Assembly: GCA_949316235.1 (NCBI GenBank)
Contig: OX438752.1
Coordinates: 3,433,001-3,497,000 of the forward strand
Direction of reading: 5' to 3'
DNA length: 64,000 nt
Source: Oegoconia quadripuncta
Lineage: Eukaryota; Arthropoda; Insecta; Lepidoptera; Autostichidae
The first letter of the stretch is position 1. Each line of letters begins with the position of its first letter. Shown here one piece after another: positions 51,636-61,695 of this stretch. The notes beneath the pieces are model-generated. The model was not told the DNA's origin, did no database searches, and was given only the letters and a program-made list of their open reading frames with translations. The translations under genes were made by a program, and so were the position numbers.

Positions 51636-51765
51636 AACAACATAAGGTTTACGAATCGGAGGTCTCGGGTTCGATCCCCAGCGGGGTACATGTTTAGTAC
51701 TCAATTTTGTTGGTGGTCATTTTAAATGTCCGCCTGGCTAGCTACCACCATCTATCTTATCTAAG
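51636..51765 (+). mobile_element. SINE-B, 5' part
   Basis: 'cattggtaaacaacataagg', 'ggaggtctcgggttcgatcc' (B-box) and 'gtccgcctggctagctacca'. Truncated at 'tatctaagtcc'. Confidence 0.75.
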
Positions 51766-51769
51766 TCCA

Positions 51770-51870
51770 CTGTGGTTAAAATTAACTCAAACGATTTTCC
51801 ATTAACATGGCTACAAAGCATCTCAAAAACAAATACAGAATTTTATTCCTCGATCATGATATACAGAAGA
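51770..51870 (-). repeat. Dispersed repeat, partner of 4735-4817
   Basis: Complementary to 4735-4817 through 'aaaattaactcaaacgattt', 'catggctacaaagcatctca' and 'ttattcctcgatcat'. The element boundary may be shared with the foldback on the right. Confidence 0.5.
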
Positions 51871-52345
51871 TATACAGAAGGCAATTCTCGTAATATCTCT
51901 TATTACAATTACAGTCAAAATTCAGTTCGGATCTAGTCTCGGTCTCCAAATGTCAAATATGTCATTCTCGTACTACAATATAAAGGTTTGTAATGTGATT
52001 ATATCGAAATGTGATCGAAAGTTGAACAAAGCTTTTAACTTCAAGTTCGATTTAAAAAAAATTGACAGTTCGTCAAATATGCGCTTGCTTCCTTCTATTT
52101 ATTCTCTTTCACATTTGTCAAAAAACTACTTATATCACTTCAGCTGGGCAATACTGAACAATTAATAGTGAGAGCTTTGTTCAACTTTCGATCACATTGC
52201 GATATAATTACATTACGAATCTTTATATTTAACGTCGTATTTGACATTTAGGAGATCGAGACTGGATCCGAACTGAATTTTGACTGTAATTGTAATACGA
52301 GATAATACGAGATATTACGAGAATTGCCCTTCTGGTATCTAACAT
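51870..52345. mobile_element. Foldback MITE, ~150-bp arms
   Basis: The left arm (51870-52030) 'ggcaattctcgtaatatctc' and 'ttgtaatgtgattatatcga' is mirrored by the right arm (52175-52345) 'gcgatataattacattacga' and 'gagatattacgagaattgcc'. It includes 'gatcgaaagttgaacaaagc' against 'gctttgttcaactttcgatc'. No ORF of its own. Confidence 0.75.
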
Positions 52346-52775
52346 TGATACCCCTATGTTCAGACTAAATTCATCATTTGTGAGACACTGTATACGGTTT
52401 TATAACCTTATACGTGAGAATATCATTAATCTAACTGAGAAAAAATTTCAAGATCATGTCAAAATAACATTAGCAAAAAATGGTTATTGTAAAATTAGTG
52501 ACTACCTGAATGACAAACACGCTTGGTGTACTTCGACCAGCTCCCCACAATAATAAAATTGTATTAGTTGTATACTTTATTTAACAAAAAAAAAGGACAG
52601 CAATGATTCTGTGGGTTTCTTGCTCCGCTTCTTTTCCCACTGACGATTTTTGGACATACTGACTGATAGATTAATGCAATAAACGTTTTTTATTTCCAGT
52701 AGATTTAAATTGACATTCAACAAATGATATCATGTATCTTACGTTAAAATAAATGCTTGAAGTTTAAAGTTTCAT
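52346..52775 (+). pseudogene. LINE-X C-terminus and 3' UTR
   Basis: Frame 52356-52553: FVRHCIRFYNLIRENIINLT, EKKFQDHVKITLAKNGYCKI and SDYLNDKHAWCTSTSSPQ, stop. The 3' UTR to about 52775 has 'tctgtgggtttcttgctccg' and 'ccagtagatttaaattgaca'. Plus-strand counterpart of 14620-15112. Confidence 0.8.
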
Positions 52776-53310
52776 AAAATTTATTTCAATGGATTAGATT
52801 GTAAAAGTTTGTAAATATATATATAATATAAAATACAATGTAAAATAATATAAAAAATAGAACAACATTAACTTAAAAATAAATTACCAATGTATTACCA
52901 ATTTGAGTACTGAAGTTTATCGGTCTCTAAAAATGAATTACCAACATTGTCTTGATGTGGATAATGATGTTGGATATGCTGTTACCTAAGTATATTTAGT
53001 ACTATCAGCAATTTATACATAATAGTAGGTATAGCTGTATGTTAGATAAAATTTAAGAAACCACATAATCTAATACAAATTCGATATATAACAGATAATG
53101 TAAAATCATGTAGATATTGTAAAAGACATGACACATGACTTATATCATAAAGGATTTGTCCTTTATGATATATGATGATGATGATGATTATGATGACCCT
53201 TTGGGGTCCGAAGTCCGCTCTGCTCCTTTTCACAAAGATATCGTAAATAACTTCTTTGTTTTTCAAGAACTATTTATGGGACTTATATATTTCGGTGACA
53301 TTAAATACGC
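52776..53310. other. AT-rich stretch with small hairpin
   Basis: 53142-53170: ATATCATAAAGGA, loop, TCCTTTATGATAT, then a (GAT)n run. No gene. Confidence 0.4.
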
Positions 53311-53530
53311 AGTTTTATTTGGGATATAAATTACAATTATAGGTAAAGAAGTCTCTGCGTATGAGAATGAGGATTCAAGCAACACGTGACGCCAGAATGC
53401 TCGCTTAAAATATTGGATAAGAAACTATTGTGGTATTTCTCTTATTAGCACAATTTTTAAACATTCTCAAAATATCTGAATTCCACTTTGTATATGCTAG
53501 CATCACGTAAAGAAAGAAGCGGCGCACGAA
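53311..53530 (+). repeat. Dispersed repeat, partner of 63320-63500
   Basis: 'gtctctgcgtatgagaatga', 'acacgtgacgc' and 'tctgaattccactttgta' recur in order at 63372-63490. Unclassified. Confidence 0.5.
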
Positions 53531-53837
53531 ACCCACAGGATCATTGTTGTTTTCTTTAAAAATGCTTTGACAATCACAGGTACGTAAATAAGTGATACCT
53601 TATTCCTCTACTGGGGGGGGGGACGGGGACACTGAACATCAGCAAATCTGCTGAGTCCCTACCTTTTCATCACAGTTTGACTTAATTTATTATCAATTAA
53701 TTACTAGTTAAATTGAATTTGTGGTGAATAAATACCTTTTATTTATTTATTAAGAACATCAGTACCGACGATAACAGGAGTACTAATGTATTCAGCTGAA
53801 AATATACAATACATGTGTTATAGTAAAAATAGCGTAG

Positions 53838-54080
53838 TAAAGGGTCGGTGGCTGAGCGGTTAAGAGACGGTCTCCTAATTTTAGAGGTCCGGGTTCGATT
53901 CCCAGGCAGGTCATTTACCAATGAGTTTTTAAATTAAATTTAATTACTTATTTGCATTTATCCGACTGCTCATAAACGGTGAAGAAAAACATCGTGAAGA
54001 AACCTGCATGCCTCAGGAACAAAAATTCAAGGGCATTTCTAACCTTCAGTAGGGTTGTATGGAAGAGATCTCTTTAGAGA
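53838..54080 (+). mobile_element. SINE with tRNA-like head (different family)
   Basis: 'gtggctgagcggttaagaga' (A-box) and 'ccgggttcgattcccaggca' (B-box) are spaced as in tRNA. They are followed by non-tRNA text 'agaaaaacatcgtgaagaaa' and 'cctgcatgcctcaggaac'. The 3' part and lack of a clean acceptor stem indicate a SINE rather than a tRNA gene. Confidence 0.65.
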
Positions 54081-54127
54081 TAAGCTCACCGTTGTGCATT
54101 TTTTTTTTATTTAAATAAATATTTTAG

Positions 54128-54336
54128 ACACACCAATCATCTAGTCCCAAACTAAGCAAAGCTTATGTTATGGATACTAGATAACGGATAAACACATAAA
54201 TATTAATATAATCATCCATGACTCGGGAATTAACGTTCGTATTTATCACACAAACATTTACCCGTCGCAGGATTCGAACCCGCAACCGTTGGTTTCGCTG
54301 ACAGGGTCACTATCCACAACACCAATCGGTCGTCTG
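54128..54336 (-). mobile_element. SINE-C copy
   Basis: Tail 'ggatactagataacggataa', body 'catccatgactcgggaatta', B-box complement 'ggattcgaacccgcaacc', head ending 'accaatcggtcgtc'. Reference copy of the family. Confidence 0.8.
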
Positions 54337-54339
54337 ACT

Positions 54340-54530
54340 ATAATCTGTTTGTATTTCTTGTGCAATAAAGAAGAGAAGAGCCTGGAGATCACTTTTAGTG
54401 ATAAGGCCGCCAAATTGTACTCTTCCCTTTTTATTTATTTATCCTTCTGATGTATTTGTCATTGTTGTGTAATAAATAATATTTTGAGTGTTTGTTTTGT
54501 TACTTAAGTATTTCAATAAAGACATATTAT
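54340..54530 (+). mobile_element. LINE 3' end fragments
   Basis: 'tttcttgtgcaataaagaag' and 'agtgataaggccgccaaatt' match the 3' end style at 5520-5692, in a shuffled order. Confidence 0.4.
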
Positions 54531-54589
54531 TAAGCTATCAAATTAAATTTTCCATCCGAAACCCTCACCATAATTGAACTGCTGTCGTT

Positions 54590-54835
54590 ATAAATGTCTA
54601 CCGGTACGCCGTGCTGTACTTGGGATGGGACCTTCCTTCTCTCTAAGAATATCAGCACCACCGTCCACACCCAGAACGTGACGCGGGGTGGAACTGATAA
54701 GTTGCTCCAATTGTCACATTCGGACGCGTTTAACCGTCCACCATCTCATGTACCGAGTCAGTGCTACGAGGTCTACGAGCGCTACGTGGCGTAGACCGCA
54801 ACCGTAGACCGTAACCCCTTGCCAATCTTTGGGTG
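54590..54835 (+). repeat. Dispersed repeat, partner of 46690-46910
   Basis: 'ccacacccagaacgtgacgc', 'gataagttgctccaattgtc' and 'gtcagtgctacgaggtctac'. The end piece recurs at 55290-55350. Confidence 0.55.
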
Positions 54836-54889
54836 TTTAAGAAATATTAAGCTTTAAAGTGCTATTGTTTATACCCCCTTTTCCCCGAG

Positions 54890-55260
54890 CAGATTACGAA
54901 CAACTTTTCACTAGGAACCATACCCGAATTCAGCTGAAAATTGTTGGATTTCCATACTGAACGTGCTTATGGGTAATCGAAAATTTTTTTTTATCGAATT
55001 CGACCTATTGTTCCTTGGGCAAAATTGTTCGTAATCAAGAGTGTCGTCACCGGTTAATGGAATTTACGTATATAATGAAGTTAAAAGGAAGCCTACCACA
55101 GATAAGGACTTACAAGTTAATGAGTAATAGTTGAAAAACTTCTAAAATATACTTTCCCTAGAAAATTATTTATCAAACAACAAAAACCCCCTTCTAAGTC
55201 CGCATATTAAGAGGGCAAGTATGAACCCTCCACTGCGCGTGGCTCGACACACGCTTAGCC
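54890..55260. repeat. Copies of the 'gttcgtaatcaagag' repeat
   Basis: 54900-54955 (minus, tacgaacaacttttcactag) and 55000-55070 (plus, 'ttgttccttgggcaaaattg', 'gtaatcaagagtgtcgtcac'). Others at 49625-49715, 58880-58985 and 59050-59115. Confidence 0.5.
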
Positions 55261-55644
55261 AGTTTTAAAATGTTTTTTCCGTAACCTCCTCAACCAACCA
55301 AGTCAGTGCTACGAAGTCTACGAGCGCTACGTGACGTAGACGGTGACCGTAGCCCATAACGATCTTCCTTTGTTTAAGATTCGATTTATATATAACAGTT
55401 ATTATTATAGTGCGTGACCCGACACGCATTTCACCAGTTTTTTTGTATATATTAGGCCGGTTACACTCTGCGACTTTTTGCAGTTCAGTCGCGATTAAGT
55501 CTCGATGCACAAAATCGATACAGTTTCAAATCGTCTACCTTTACACATACTTGCTACTCGACGCAGCGATACAATCGCGATGCAGTCACGACACAGTAGC
55601 TGCTGACTACAGGCTGCAGTCATGCAAACCCGATACAGAATGAA

Positions 55645-56730
55645 TTCAATCAATCAATCAATCAAATACACTTTATTGTACAAAAAAATCTACAATGCAC
55701 TTCATGAATAAAGCTTCAAAAAAATAATAATTGTACAACCAGGCGGTCTTATCGCTATTAAGCGATTTCTACCAGACAACCTTTGGGTAGAGAAAAAATT
55801 TGAACGGGATAAAAGCAAGTAGGTTGTGCACCAATGACTTAAAAATATATATAATAATAGATACCAAACAATAGATATAAGCATACATACGTTAGATATG
55901 AACATCAACTTACATGCAATGATAGTGTAAAATATACCTACTTATATAGCGATAAATTGTTTATACATATACAATATACGTGACACCAAACAAAGAAAAT
56001 ATTGGATACTATAATTATCAAAACTCAGAACCACGAATATGGCAAAAAGTCAAGACGCTAGAAAATGTGCCTTGACTTGTGCTCTAAAAGTAAATGATGT
56101 TTGTGCACGACGTATAGACTCGGGAAGGGCGTTCCATAAACGAATTGCCTGCAGAGTATAAGACTTGCTATAGTAGTTGGACGTATTGAGGGGAACATAA
56201 AGCCGAAGGTTATCGGACGAACGAAGAGGGAGATTGTGTGTGGAAGAAAGAAATAGGAGGCGTTGTTTTATATTTAAAACAACGCTTCCTATTTCTTTCT
56301 TCCACACACAATCTCCTTCTTCCTTCCTATGTATTCATAGGAGTCTGCGGGTTAAACAGAACGGAATAGAGGAGTGAAAGAATGTGAAGATTTCTGCGTT
56401 GGCATACAGAGAGCCATTTCAGCTGGTTTCGATAAAAAGATACGTGGTCATATTTACGTAGGCCATAGATGAGACGAAAAGCCAGGTTTTGTAGTCGCTC
56501 AAGCTTGTTTGTCAGCTCAACAGTTAAATCTGGATAACAACAGTCAGCGTAGTCTAATATCGGTAGAAGAAGGGCTTGTGCTAACGTTATTTTAGTGGCA
56601 ATTGGTAAGAAATTCCGTAGGCGGTTGAGGGATTTCGACGCTGCAAATATTCTTCTACTAACCTCGCTGACCTGAGAACTGGATAGTGTATTATCAAACA
56701 TTATCCCCAGATTTCTCACCTGATTGCTGA
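55645..56730 (-). pseudogene. CR1/L2-like LINE, C-terminus and 3' UTR, with inverted duplication
   Basis: Minus reading: MRNLGIMFDNTLSSSQVSEV, SRRIFAASKSLNRLRNFLPI, TLAQALLLPILDYADCCYPD, LERLQNLAFRLIYGLRKYDH, CQRRNLHILSLLYSVLFNPQ; then after a palindromic break, HNLPLRSSDNLRLYVPLNTS and LQAIRLWNALPESIRRAQTS. The 3' UTR ends in an (ATTG)n-type tail (aatcaatcaatcaatcaaat at 55650). This is the RT thumb and C-terminus of a CR1/L2-type LINE. 56222-56325 is a near-perfect hairpin inside the ORF that disrupts it. Confidence 0.75.
56222..56325. repeat. Near-perfect ~50-bp palindrome
   Basis: 'gggagattgtgtgtggaaga', 'aagaaataggaggcgttgtt' is followed within a few bases by its complement 'aacaacgcttcctatttctt', 'tcttccacacacaatctcc'. 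It lies within the LINE ORF. Confidence 0.9.
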
Positions 56731-56799
56731 AAGGAATTCAATTTATTCAAAAAACAATTACATTGTATACGAACATTAGGAAAAATATACAATTTTGGA

Positions 56800-56930
56800 T
56801 TTGTATATCTTTGGATGTTTATTTGTTTGTTGGTCAATCAGGGCAAAACAGATGAACGGACTTGGATGAAATTTAGTATATAAGTAGAATATACGCTGCA
56901 TTAAGACACGATACTTTTTATCTCAATAAA
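56800..56930 (-). repeat. Partial copy of the 39093-39425 repeat
   Basis: 'tttggatgtttatttgtttg', 'aacagatgaacggacttgga' and 'tgaaatttagtatataagta' are the complement of the 3' half at 39340-39420. Confidence 0.55.
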
Positions 56931-56931
56931 G

Positions 56932-57080
56932 TAACATGTGTTCCCGAGTTATGGATGTATTTATAAAATAAATAATAAATTTATATATGTATTTATTTAC
57001 AAAAAAAATGTATTTGTGTAGTTTTTTACAAGCCTAGTTGCTTAGTGTGGAACTAGACGGCGCTGTGTGTATGTGCATTT
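56932..57080 (+). mobile_element. SINE-A, 3' half
   Basis: 'catgtgttcccgagttatgg', 'tgtatttatttacaaaaaaa' and 'ggcgctgtgtgtatgtgc'. The head is missing. Confidence 0.7.
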
Positions 57081-57519
57081 AATAAAATATTAAAAATATA
57101 CTTCCATTCCTTAACCAGTCGGACTCATCGAATCGGCTCCATAATTAATCATACACGGCTATTTTATACGATGAATGGTAGTATCCTAGTTATTTAATCT
57201 CTACCATCAGCAGCTCTATAAAATGATAGTCTAGATTTATCTTATCTAGACTATCATTTTAAAGCACTACCCTTGGTATTGCTTGAATATAGTTGCATCT
57301 GTTCACGACATAAAAATGGAGAATACGGCTGTTGATGAACCGATGATTTCGTTCGGTTGGATTGATGTTTGTAGTTATAAGATGGGTTTACGATTTGATA
57401 TAGATGGGGGTATTAGAAGAAACTCATTAATAAGCGGCATACTGATGTGAAATTGAAACATTCACATCAGTAATCAAACATGGCATCCTTATCATGATTC
57501 AATCTCATTCAGAAAAAAG
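57081..57519. other. Stretch with 17-bp stem-loop
   Basis: 57220-57260: AAAATGATAGTCTAGAT, 7-base loop, ATCTAGACTATCATTTT, perfect. The rest is unassigned. Confidence 0.5.
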
Positions 57520-57742
57520 AACGCAAAAGGTACTTAGATGTCAATGGGGTAACATCACCAGGCTCCCGAGTGAGAATAGGCGTACCACAGGGCTCAATAT
57601 TGAGCCCTTTTCTGTTTCTAGTTTATATAAATGATCTCCCATTTATGGTTCTGAGATTGACCGAGACAGTACTATTTGCGGATAATACCTCAATAGTTTT
57701 TAAAGTTGACAGAAAAGATAATATTCTTAATAGAGTGAATAG
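57520..57742 (+). pseudogene. LINE-X reverse transcriptase core fragment
   Basis: Reads RIGVPQGSILSPFLFLVYIN, DLPFMVLRLTETVLFADNTS and IVFKVDRKDNILNRVN. GVPQGSILSPFLF and LFAD are RT motifs; the second catalytic D is N (FADN), so it is inactive. Faces a minus-strand LINE-X tail that starts at 57745. Confidence 0.8.
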
Positions 57743-57926
57743 TGGCATATCTGTCAGTCATTATGTCCAAGCTACTACTGCTTCTGAAAGGGAAATCATC
57801 TGTGGTATCATTGTTATCATCAGAATCATTGTTGTCCCATTCTGTTTTAAATAAATCCCATTTTGTTTTAAATAAAAGAGTATACAACTAATTCAATTTT
57901 ATAATTTTTGGGTGCTGATCGAAGTA

Positions 57927-58334
57927 TTAGGTCCTAACGTATGGCGTTTTGTAAGGGAGTAATGTAGTACGTATATGTATAGTAGTGTAGTATGTACCAT
58001 GGCTATTTATGCACTTTTGCCATCTCATAGGTAGTTCATGGTTTGCGATGGATCCTCTTCCACAAGCCTTCAATCCTTCATTATCAACCTTGGACTCCGG
58101 CTGCCCACGGGGCTTGTTTTGCAGGTCGAAATTTCCAGAACGAAAACGTTGGAACCAAAAACGCACTGCGGTTTCTTTTGCGACACCACCGCCATACACA
58201 TCATTAATCCTTCGAGCCGTTTCTGCAGCATTGGTGCCACGGCGGAACTCGTACTCGTAAATGACGCGATATTTTAAGTTTTCCATTTTGTAAACTGAGT
58301 GACGCAAAGAAAAAACCAAAGATGGAAAAAACAT
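57927..58334 (-). pseudogene. Mariner transposase, deletion form
   Basis: MENLKYRVIYEYEFRRGTNA, AETARRINDVYGGGVAKETA, VRFWFQRFRSGNFDLQNKPR, GQPESKVDNEGLKACG, then ELPMRWQKCINSHGTYY. The first two HTH helices and linker are typical of mariners. The whole D,D34D catalytic core is deleted, leaving the C-terminal ELP.RWQKCI..NG.YY box. It could only bind DNA if expressed. Confidence 0.85.
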
Positions 58335-58473
58335 ATGGATTACAGTTTTCGAAATACAAATGCATGAGTAAATAGCTGTATAACTTTGAAATTGGAATTC
58401 CTAACCAAAGAGGAGATATTTGAGATCAAAGTGGCCAGTACGACAAAACGCCAATTTCATATGAAGGACCTAA
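57927..58473 (-). mobile_element. Internally deleted mariner in LINE-X
   Basis: Ends TTAGGTCCTAACGTATGGCG and, at the other side, 'acgccaatttcatatgaagg' then ACCTAA, with TA at 57925-57926 and 58474-58475. The outer bases match MITE 22907-23323. The ORF at 57927-58334 runs from the N-terminal HTH straight to the last ~20 residues of transposase. Confidence 0.85.
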
Positions 58474-58879
58474 TATTTGTCATTCAGATATTCACTAATC
58501 TTGTAATAACCTTTATTTGCTAATGTTGTTTTGACATGATCTTTAAAGTTTTTCTCAGTTAGATTAATGATATTCTCAGGTATAAAGTCATTAAAGGATA
58601 TATATATAGTGACCCATACATTATGTGTTAACTTTGCTTAGTTTGAACATAGAGAAAGCCAATTTATTCGTAAAAAACCTTACCTTACATCATTCCGGTG
58701 TGTTACCACGCTATGTGTGTAACTTTTCCAGTGTGATATTTTGTACAAAATTAGCGGGCCTTACCCATATCTCAAATTTAAGTTATGCTTGTCACTATTT
58801 TTCGAGAATGCAGAAATATTTTTTGTATAAAAAAATTTTGTAAAAATATGCCGATTATTGCCTTTAGTTGCACAATATA

Positions 58880-59120
58880 CATGGTGAATTTGAATGCGTG
58901 TAATTCCCATTAACTGGTGACGTCACTCTTGATTACGAACAACTTTCCCCATGGAACCATAGTCGAATTCGATAAAAGAAAAATCGTATAGCCATACAAA
59001 GTAAACCATTCTGAAACCAACTATAATATGGAAGTCCTAAAATTTTCGACAGGTGACTCCACTCCTGATTAAGCACAGCTATCCACTAGGAACCATAGCC
59101 AAATTCGATCAAAAAAATTG
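58880..59120. repeat. Two copies of the 'gttcgtaatcaagag' repeat
   Basis: 58890-58980 ('taattcccattaactggtga', 'cgtcactcttgattacgaac', 'cgaattcgat') and a diverged one at 59040-59115. The first contains TGACGTCA at 58917-58924. Confidence 0.55.
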
Positions 59121-59639
59121 TATGTATGTATATGTGGGCGCGATTTTATGTTTTATAAATAATAATATGATTTATTCATATTGATATGGTTTTATTTCTT
59201 TAAAAGCAACTTTAAATACAAACGGTTGTTTACTTTAAGTAGAGAGTTATAACTTTATGTAGAATGTTATGTTATGTTTATGTTTATATTATTCCATTTT
59301 ATTTATTTCTAACATTATTTTTAATGAAATTATATAATATTTATTAATTTCTCTAGAAATTAAAATTGATTAACGTAGATGGATATTTGTATTAGGCAAA
59401 ACAAACCACTGTCTCTCCTCCTTATAAAAATAGAAAATTCGAGTGTAATTTAAAATGTACGAAATATTGTTTTACTTTTATTTAACTTTCTTATAATTAA
59501 TTATGAAATGTAATAATTATGTAGTTACTGTTTATTTGACATCACACAAAGAATTTTGTACATATTTACAAAAACGAAATAGTAAATACACATTTACAAA
59601 TTAAATAGTAATAAATATATAAAACACACATTTACAAAT
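59121..59639. other. Unassigned AT-rich stretch
   Basis: No feature supported; very AT-rich. Confidence 0.4.
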
Positions 59640-60060
59640 AAAAATATTGTCCCAGACCTTGCTGAAACGGAAGGGTGCCTAAGAGGCTAAGTGCGTTTCC
59701 TCTTTAGACAGCCAGACTTAGCCTCTGAGCGAAATAGAAACCAGCCTTCCGATCATTTGAAGCTTCGATCAGACGCTCAGATATCTCTCGAAAAAGACAA
59801 TGAGCGCCTGGCCTCCACGGCCCAAGGGTTTCCACCCCAAACGGAAAAAAAATATAATCTCCACTGAGACTAGCATATTTGCGCCGTTTGATGTTCTCAG
59901 CGGTTGCAGCAGCAGATCCTGCATTATTAGACGTTACTGGAAGATGGGACGGTGCAAGCGTATCGACACAAGTTGCATCCCAAACTAAAACGCGTCCCAA
60001 CTTCCAGGGTAGAAGAGTCATACCATCGGGTATCTTCCCATCATCACGTGCCAGGCCTAC
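59640..60060 (-). pseudogene. LINE-like ORF end (R family, copy 4)
   Basis: The minus frame: [100 protein letters not shown] then LAV and stop. Close to the copy at 29600-30390 but lacking its N-terminal zinc-knuckle region (cut near 60060). Confidence 0.7.
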
Positions 60061-60510
60061 TGGTTACTTACTATTGATTATTATATTTAACATCTTGAGT
60101 GTGACGAAAGGAGCTCTGATTGGTTGGTTTTGACATGGAAGTGGGGTTGTTTCTTTGTCACTATTTAAGTCAATGTAATGTCATTCTCGACAAATTTTGT
60201 TCGTATTAATCTATCGTACTGTTACTCTGCCCGATTGTGAAAATAAACCAGAGGTACAAGTTTATTTATTTATTTATTTACAATAAAAAGTGAAGTAATA
60301 CAGAGAGTGAGAGCGTGTGAATTGTGAAATATGGAAAATAGTGACCCTACATGGATGGGACTAAATCGCATATAAATCTTCATAGTTTAGGTGTTCATAG
60401 ACTAGATAATCGGTGTAACTGTTCGAAATATTTATTTATTTATTATTTCTTTTAAATTTATTTGCCAGACGACATGTAGGCTAAAATCGTCACCACCTGG
60501 AGCCCACCGT
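60061..60510. other. Unassigned stretch
   Basis: (TTTA)n at 60260-60282. No gene. Confidence 0.4.
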
Positions 60511-60514
60511 TAGA

Positions 60515-60685
60515 AAGAAGGCGTCGCGGCAGACCGAAAAGGATATGGAGGGATGAGTTGGATAAGTTCCTAACCAACTGGTCGGAGGAGGCCTGGGATA
60601 GAGAGCCGTGGAGAGAGAGGAGAGAGGCCTTTGCCCAGCAGTGGGACAGTATGGACTCTTAAAAAATAATAATAATAATATTTCT
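60515..60685 (+). pseudogene. LINE ORF C-terminus and 3' end
   Basis: RRGRPKRIWRDELDKFLTNW, SEEAWDREPWREREREAFAQ, QWDSMDS stop, then (AAT)n. Nearly the same as 1715-1880. Confidence 0.7.
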
Positions 60686-60847
60686 TTTAAAAGTAAGCGA
60701 TATAATAGGGGTCATACAAACTTCAATCGACTACTACCAATCTATACGATATTTACTGTATTTAATTATTTGGCATTAATTGGTAACTTTTATGTTTTCA
60801 TGCAAAAAATAAAAAAGTCGAAATAATCATAATAAAAAAAAAAATTT

Positions 60848-61062
60848 TGAACAGTTACACAAATCATCTACTTCCGAACTAAGCAAAGCTTGTACTATGG
60901 ATACTAGATAACGGATAAACATACATAAATATTGATATAAGCGTCCATGAATCGAAAATGTGTTCGTATTTATCACACAAACATTTACCCCTCGCAGGAG
61001 TCGAACCTGCAACGCTGGTTTCGCTGACAGGCTCACTATCAACCACACCACTCGATCAAAAT
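60848..61062 (-). mobile_element. SINE-C copy
   Basis: 'tactatggatactagataac', 'gtgttcgtatttatcacaca', B-box complement 'aggagtcgaacctgcaac', head ending 'accactcgatc'. Confidence 0.8.
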
Positions 61063-61124
61063 AATAAAATAAAAATTCTAACAAATCTTTTCATTCACGC
61101 CAACTAGACCTAACTTATTACATG

Positions 61125-61458
61125 TTTTTTTGTTTTTATGCATAACGGGTTGGTACTTGACCTCAATCACACCTGTGTTAAGTGAAGATGAGGTCGAAGA
61201 TGGAAGCGTACTGACCCGGAAACCCCAACACATTTGGGGGACTGGCTATCTTATCTCTGACAACCGGAACACGACAATGCTATTAACATTGCAGCTTGGC
61301 GGCAGATTTAGATAAGATGGTGGTAGCTAGCCAGGCGGACATATAAAATGCCCTACCACCAACCAAACCGAGTACTTAAACATGTACCCCGCTGGGGATC
61401 GAACCCTCGACCTCCTAATCGTAAACCCAATGTTGTTTACATTGAGCCACGGAGGTGG
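61125..61458 (-). mobile_element. SINE-B, full length
   Basis: Tail 'tttatgcataacgggttggt' then 'acttgacctcaatcacac', identical to LINE-Y at 15291-15327. The body and head 'gctggggatcgaaccctcga' end at 'ttgagccacggaggtgg'. Confidence 0.9.
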
Positions 61459-61579
61459 TACATGTTCATATGAAGAGATATAAAAAAAGCATGTGTCCAT
61501 TAATTTTTATTAAGATAAACAATAAGTAGACTCTTACTTAAAATACAGTCATAGCCTACACTCTCAGGTTAGCACTAGA

Positions 61580-61695
61580 CTGACACATATCGACCAATCC
61601 GCCCTGGGGCCGCGTGGTGGATGATGGCCCCTACCCTCTCCCAGTGAGAGGAAGCTGTGCCCCAACAGTGGGGTCGTGTAAAGCTGTTGATGATA
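61580..61695 (+). mobile_element. LINE/SINE 3' end
   Basis: 'gaccaatccgccctggggcc', 'cctctcccagtgagaggaag', 'ctgtgccccaacagtggggt' and 'gctgttgatgataag'. Confidence 0.6.

Larger units (their letters stand above)
57745..58835 (-). pseudogene. LINE-X C-terminal region and 3' UTR, split by mariner
   Basis: On the minus strand 58835-58475 follows the LINE-X text of 15110-14880 and 17060 (ctcgaaaaatagtgacaagc, tttgagatatgg, 'gaacataga...'), with a ~100-bp insertion at 58660-58770. The mariner interrupts at 57927-58473, then 'tacttcgatcagcacccaaa' and the 3' UTR run to 57745. Confidence 0.7.

Noticed and set aside
53838..53915. tRNA-Ser/Leu-like gene
   Set aside because: A/B boxes are good, but the 3' sequence is a typical SINE body and no matching acceptor stem is evident.
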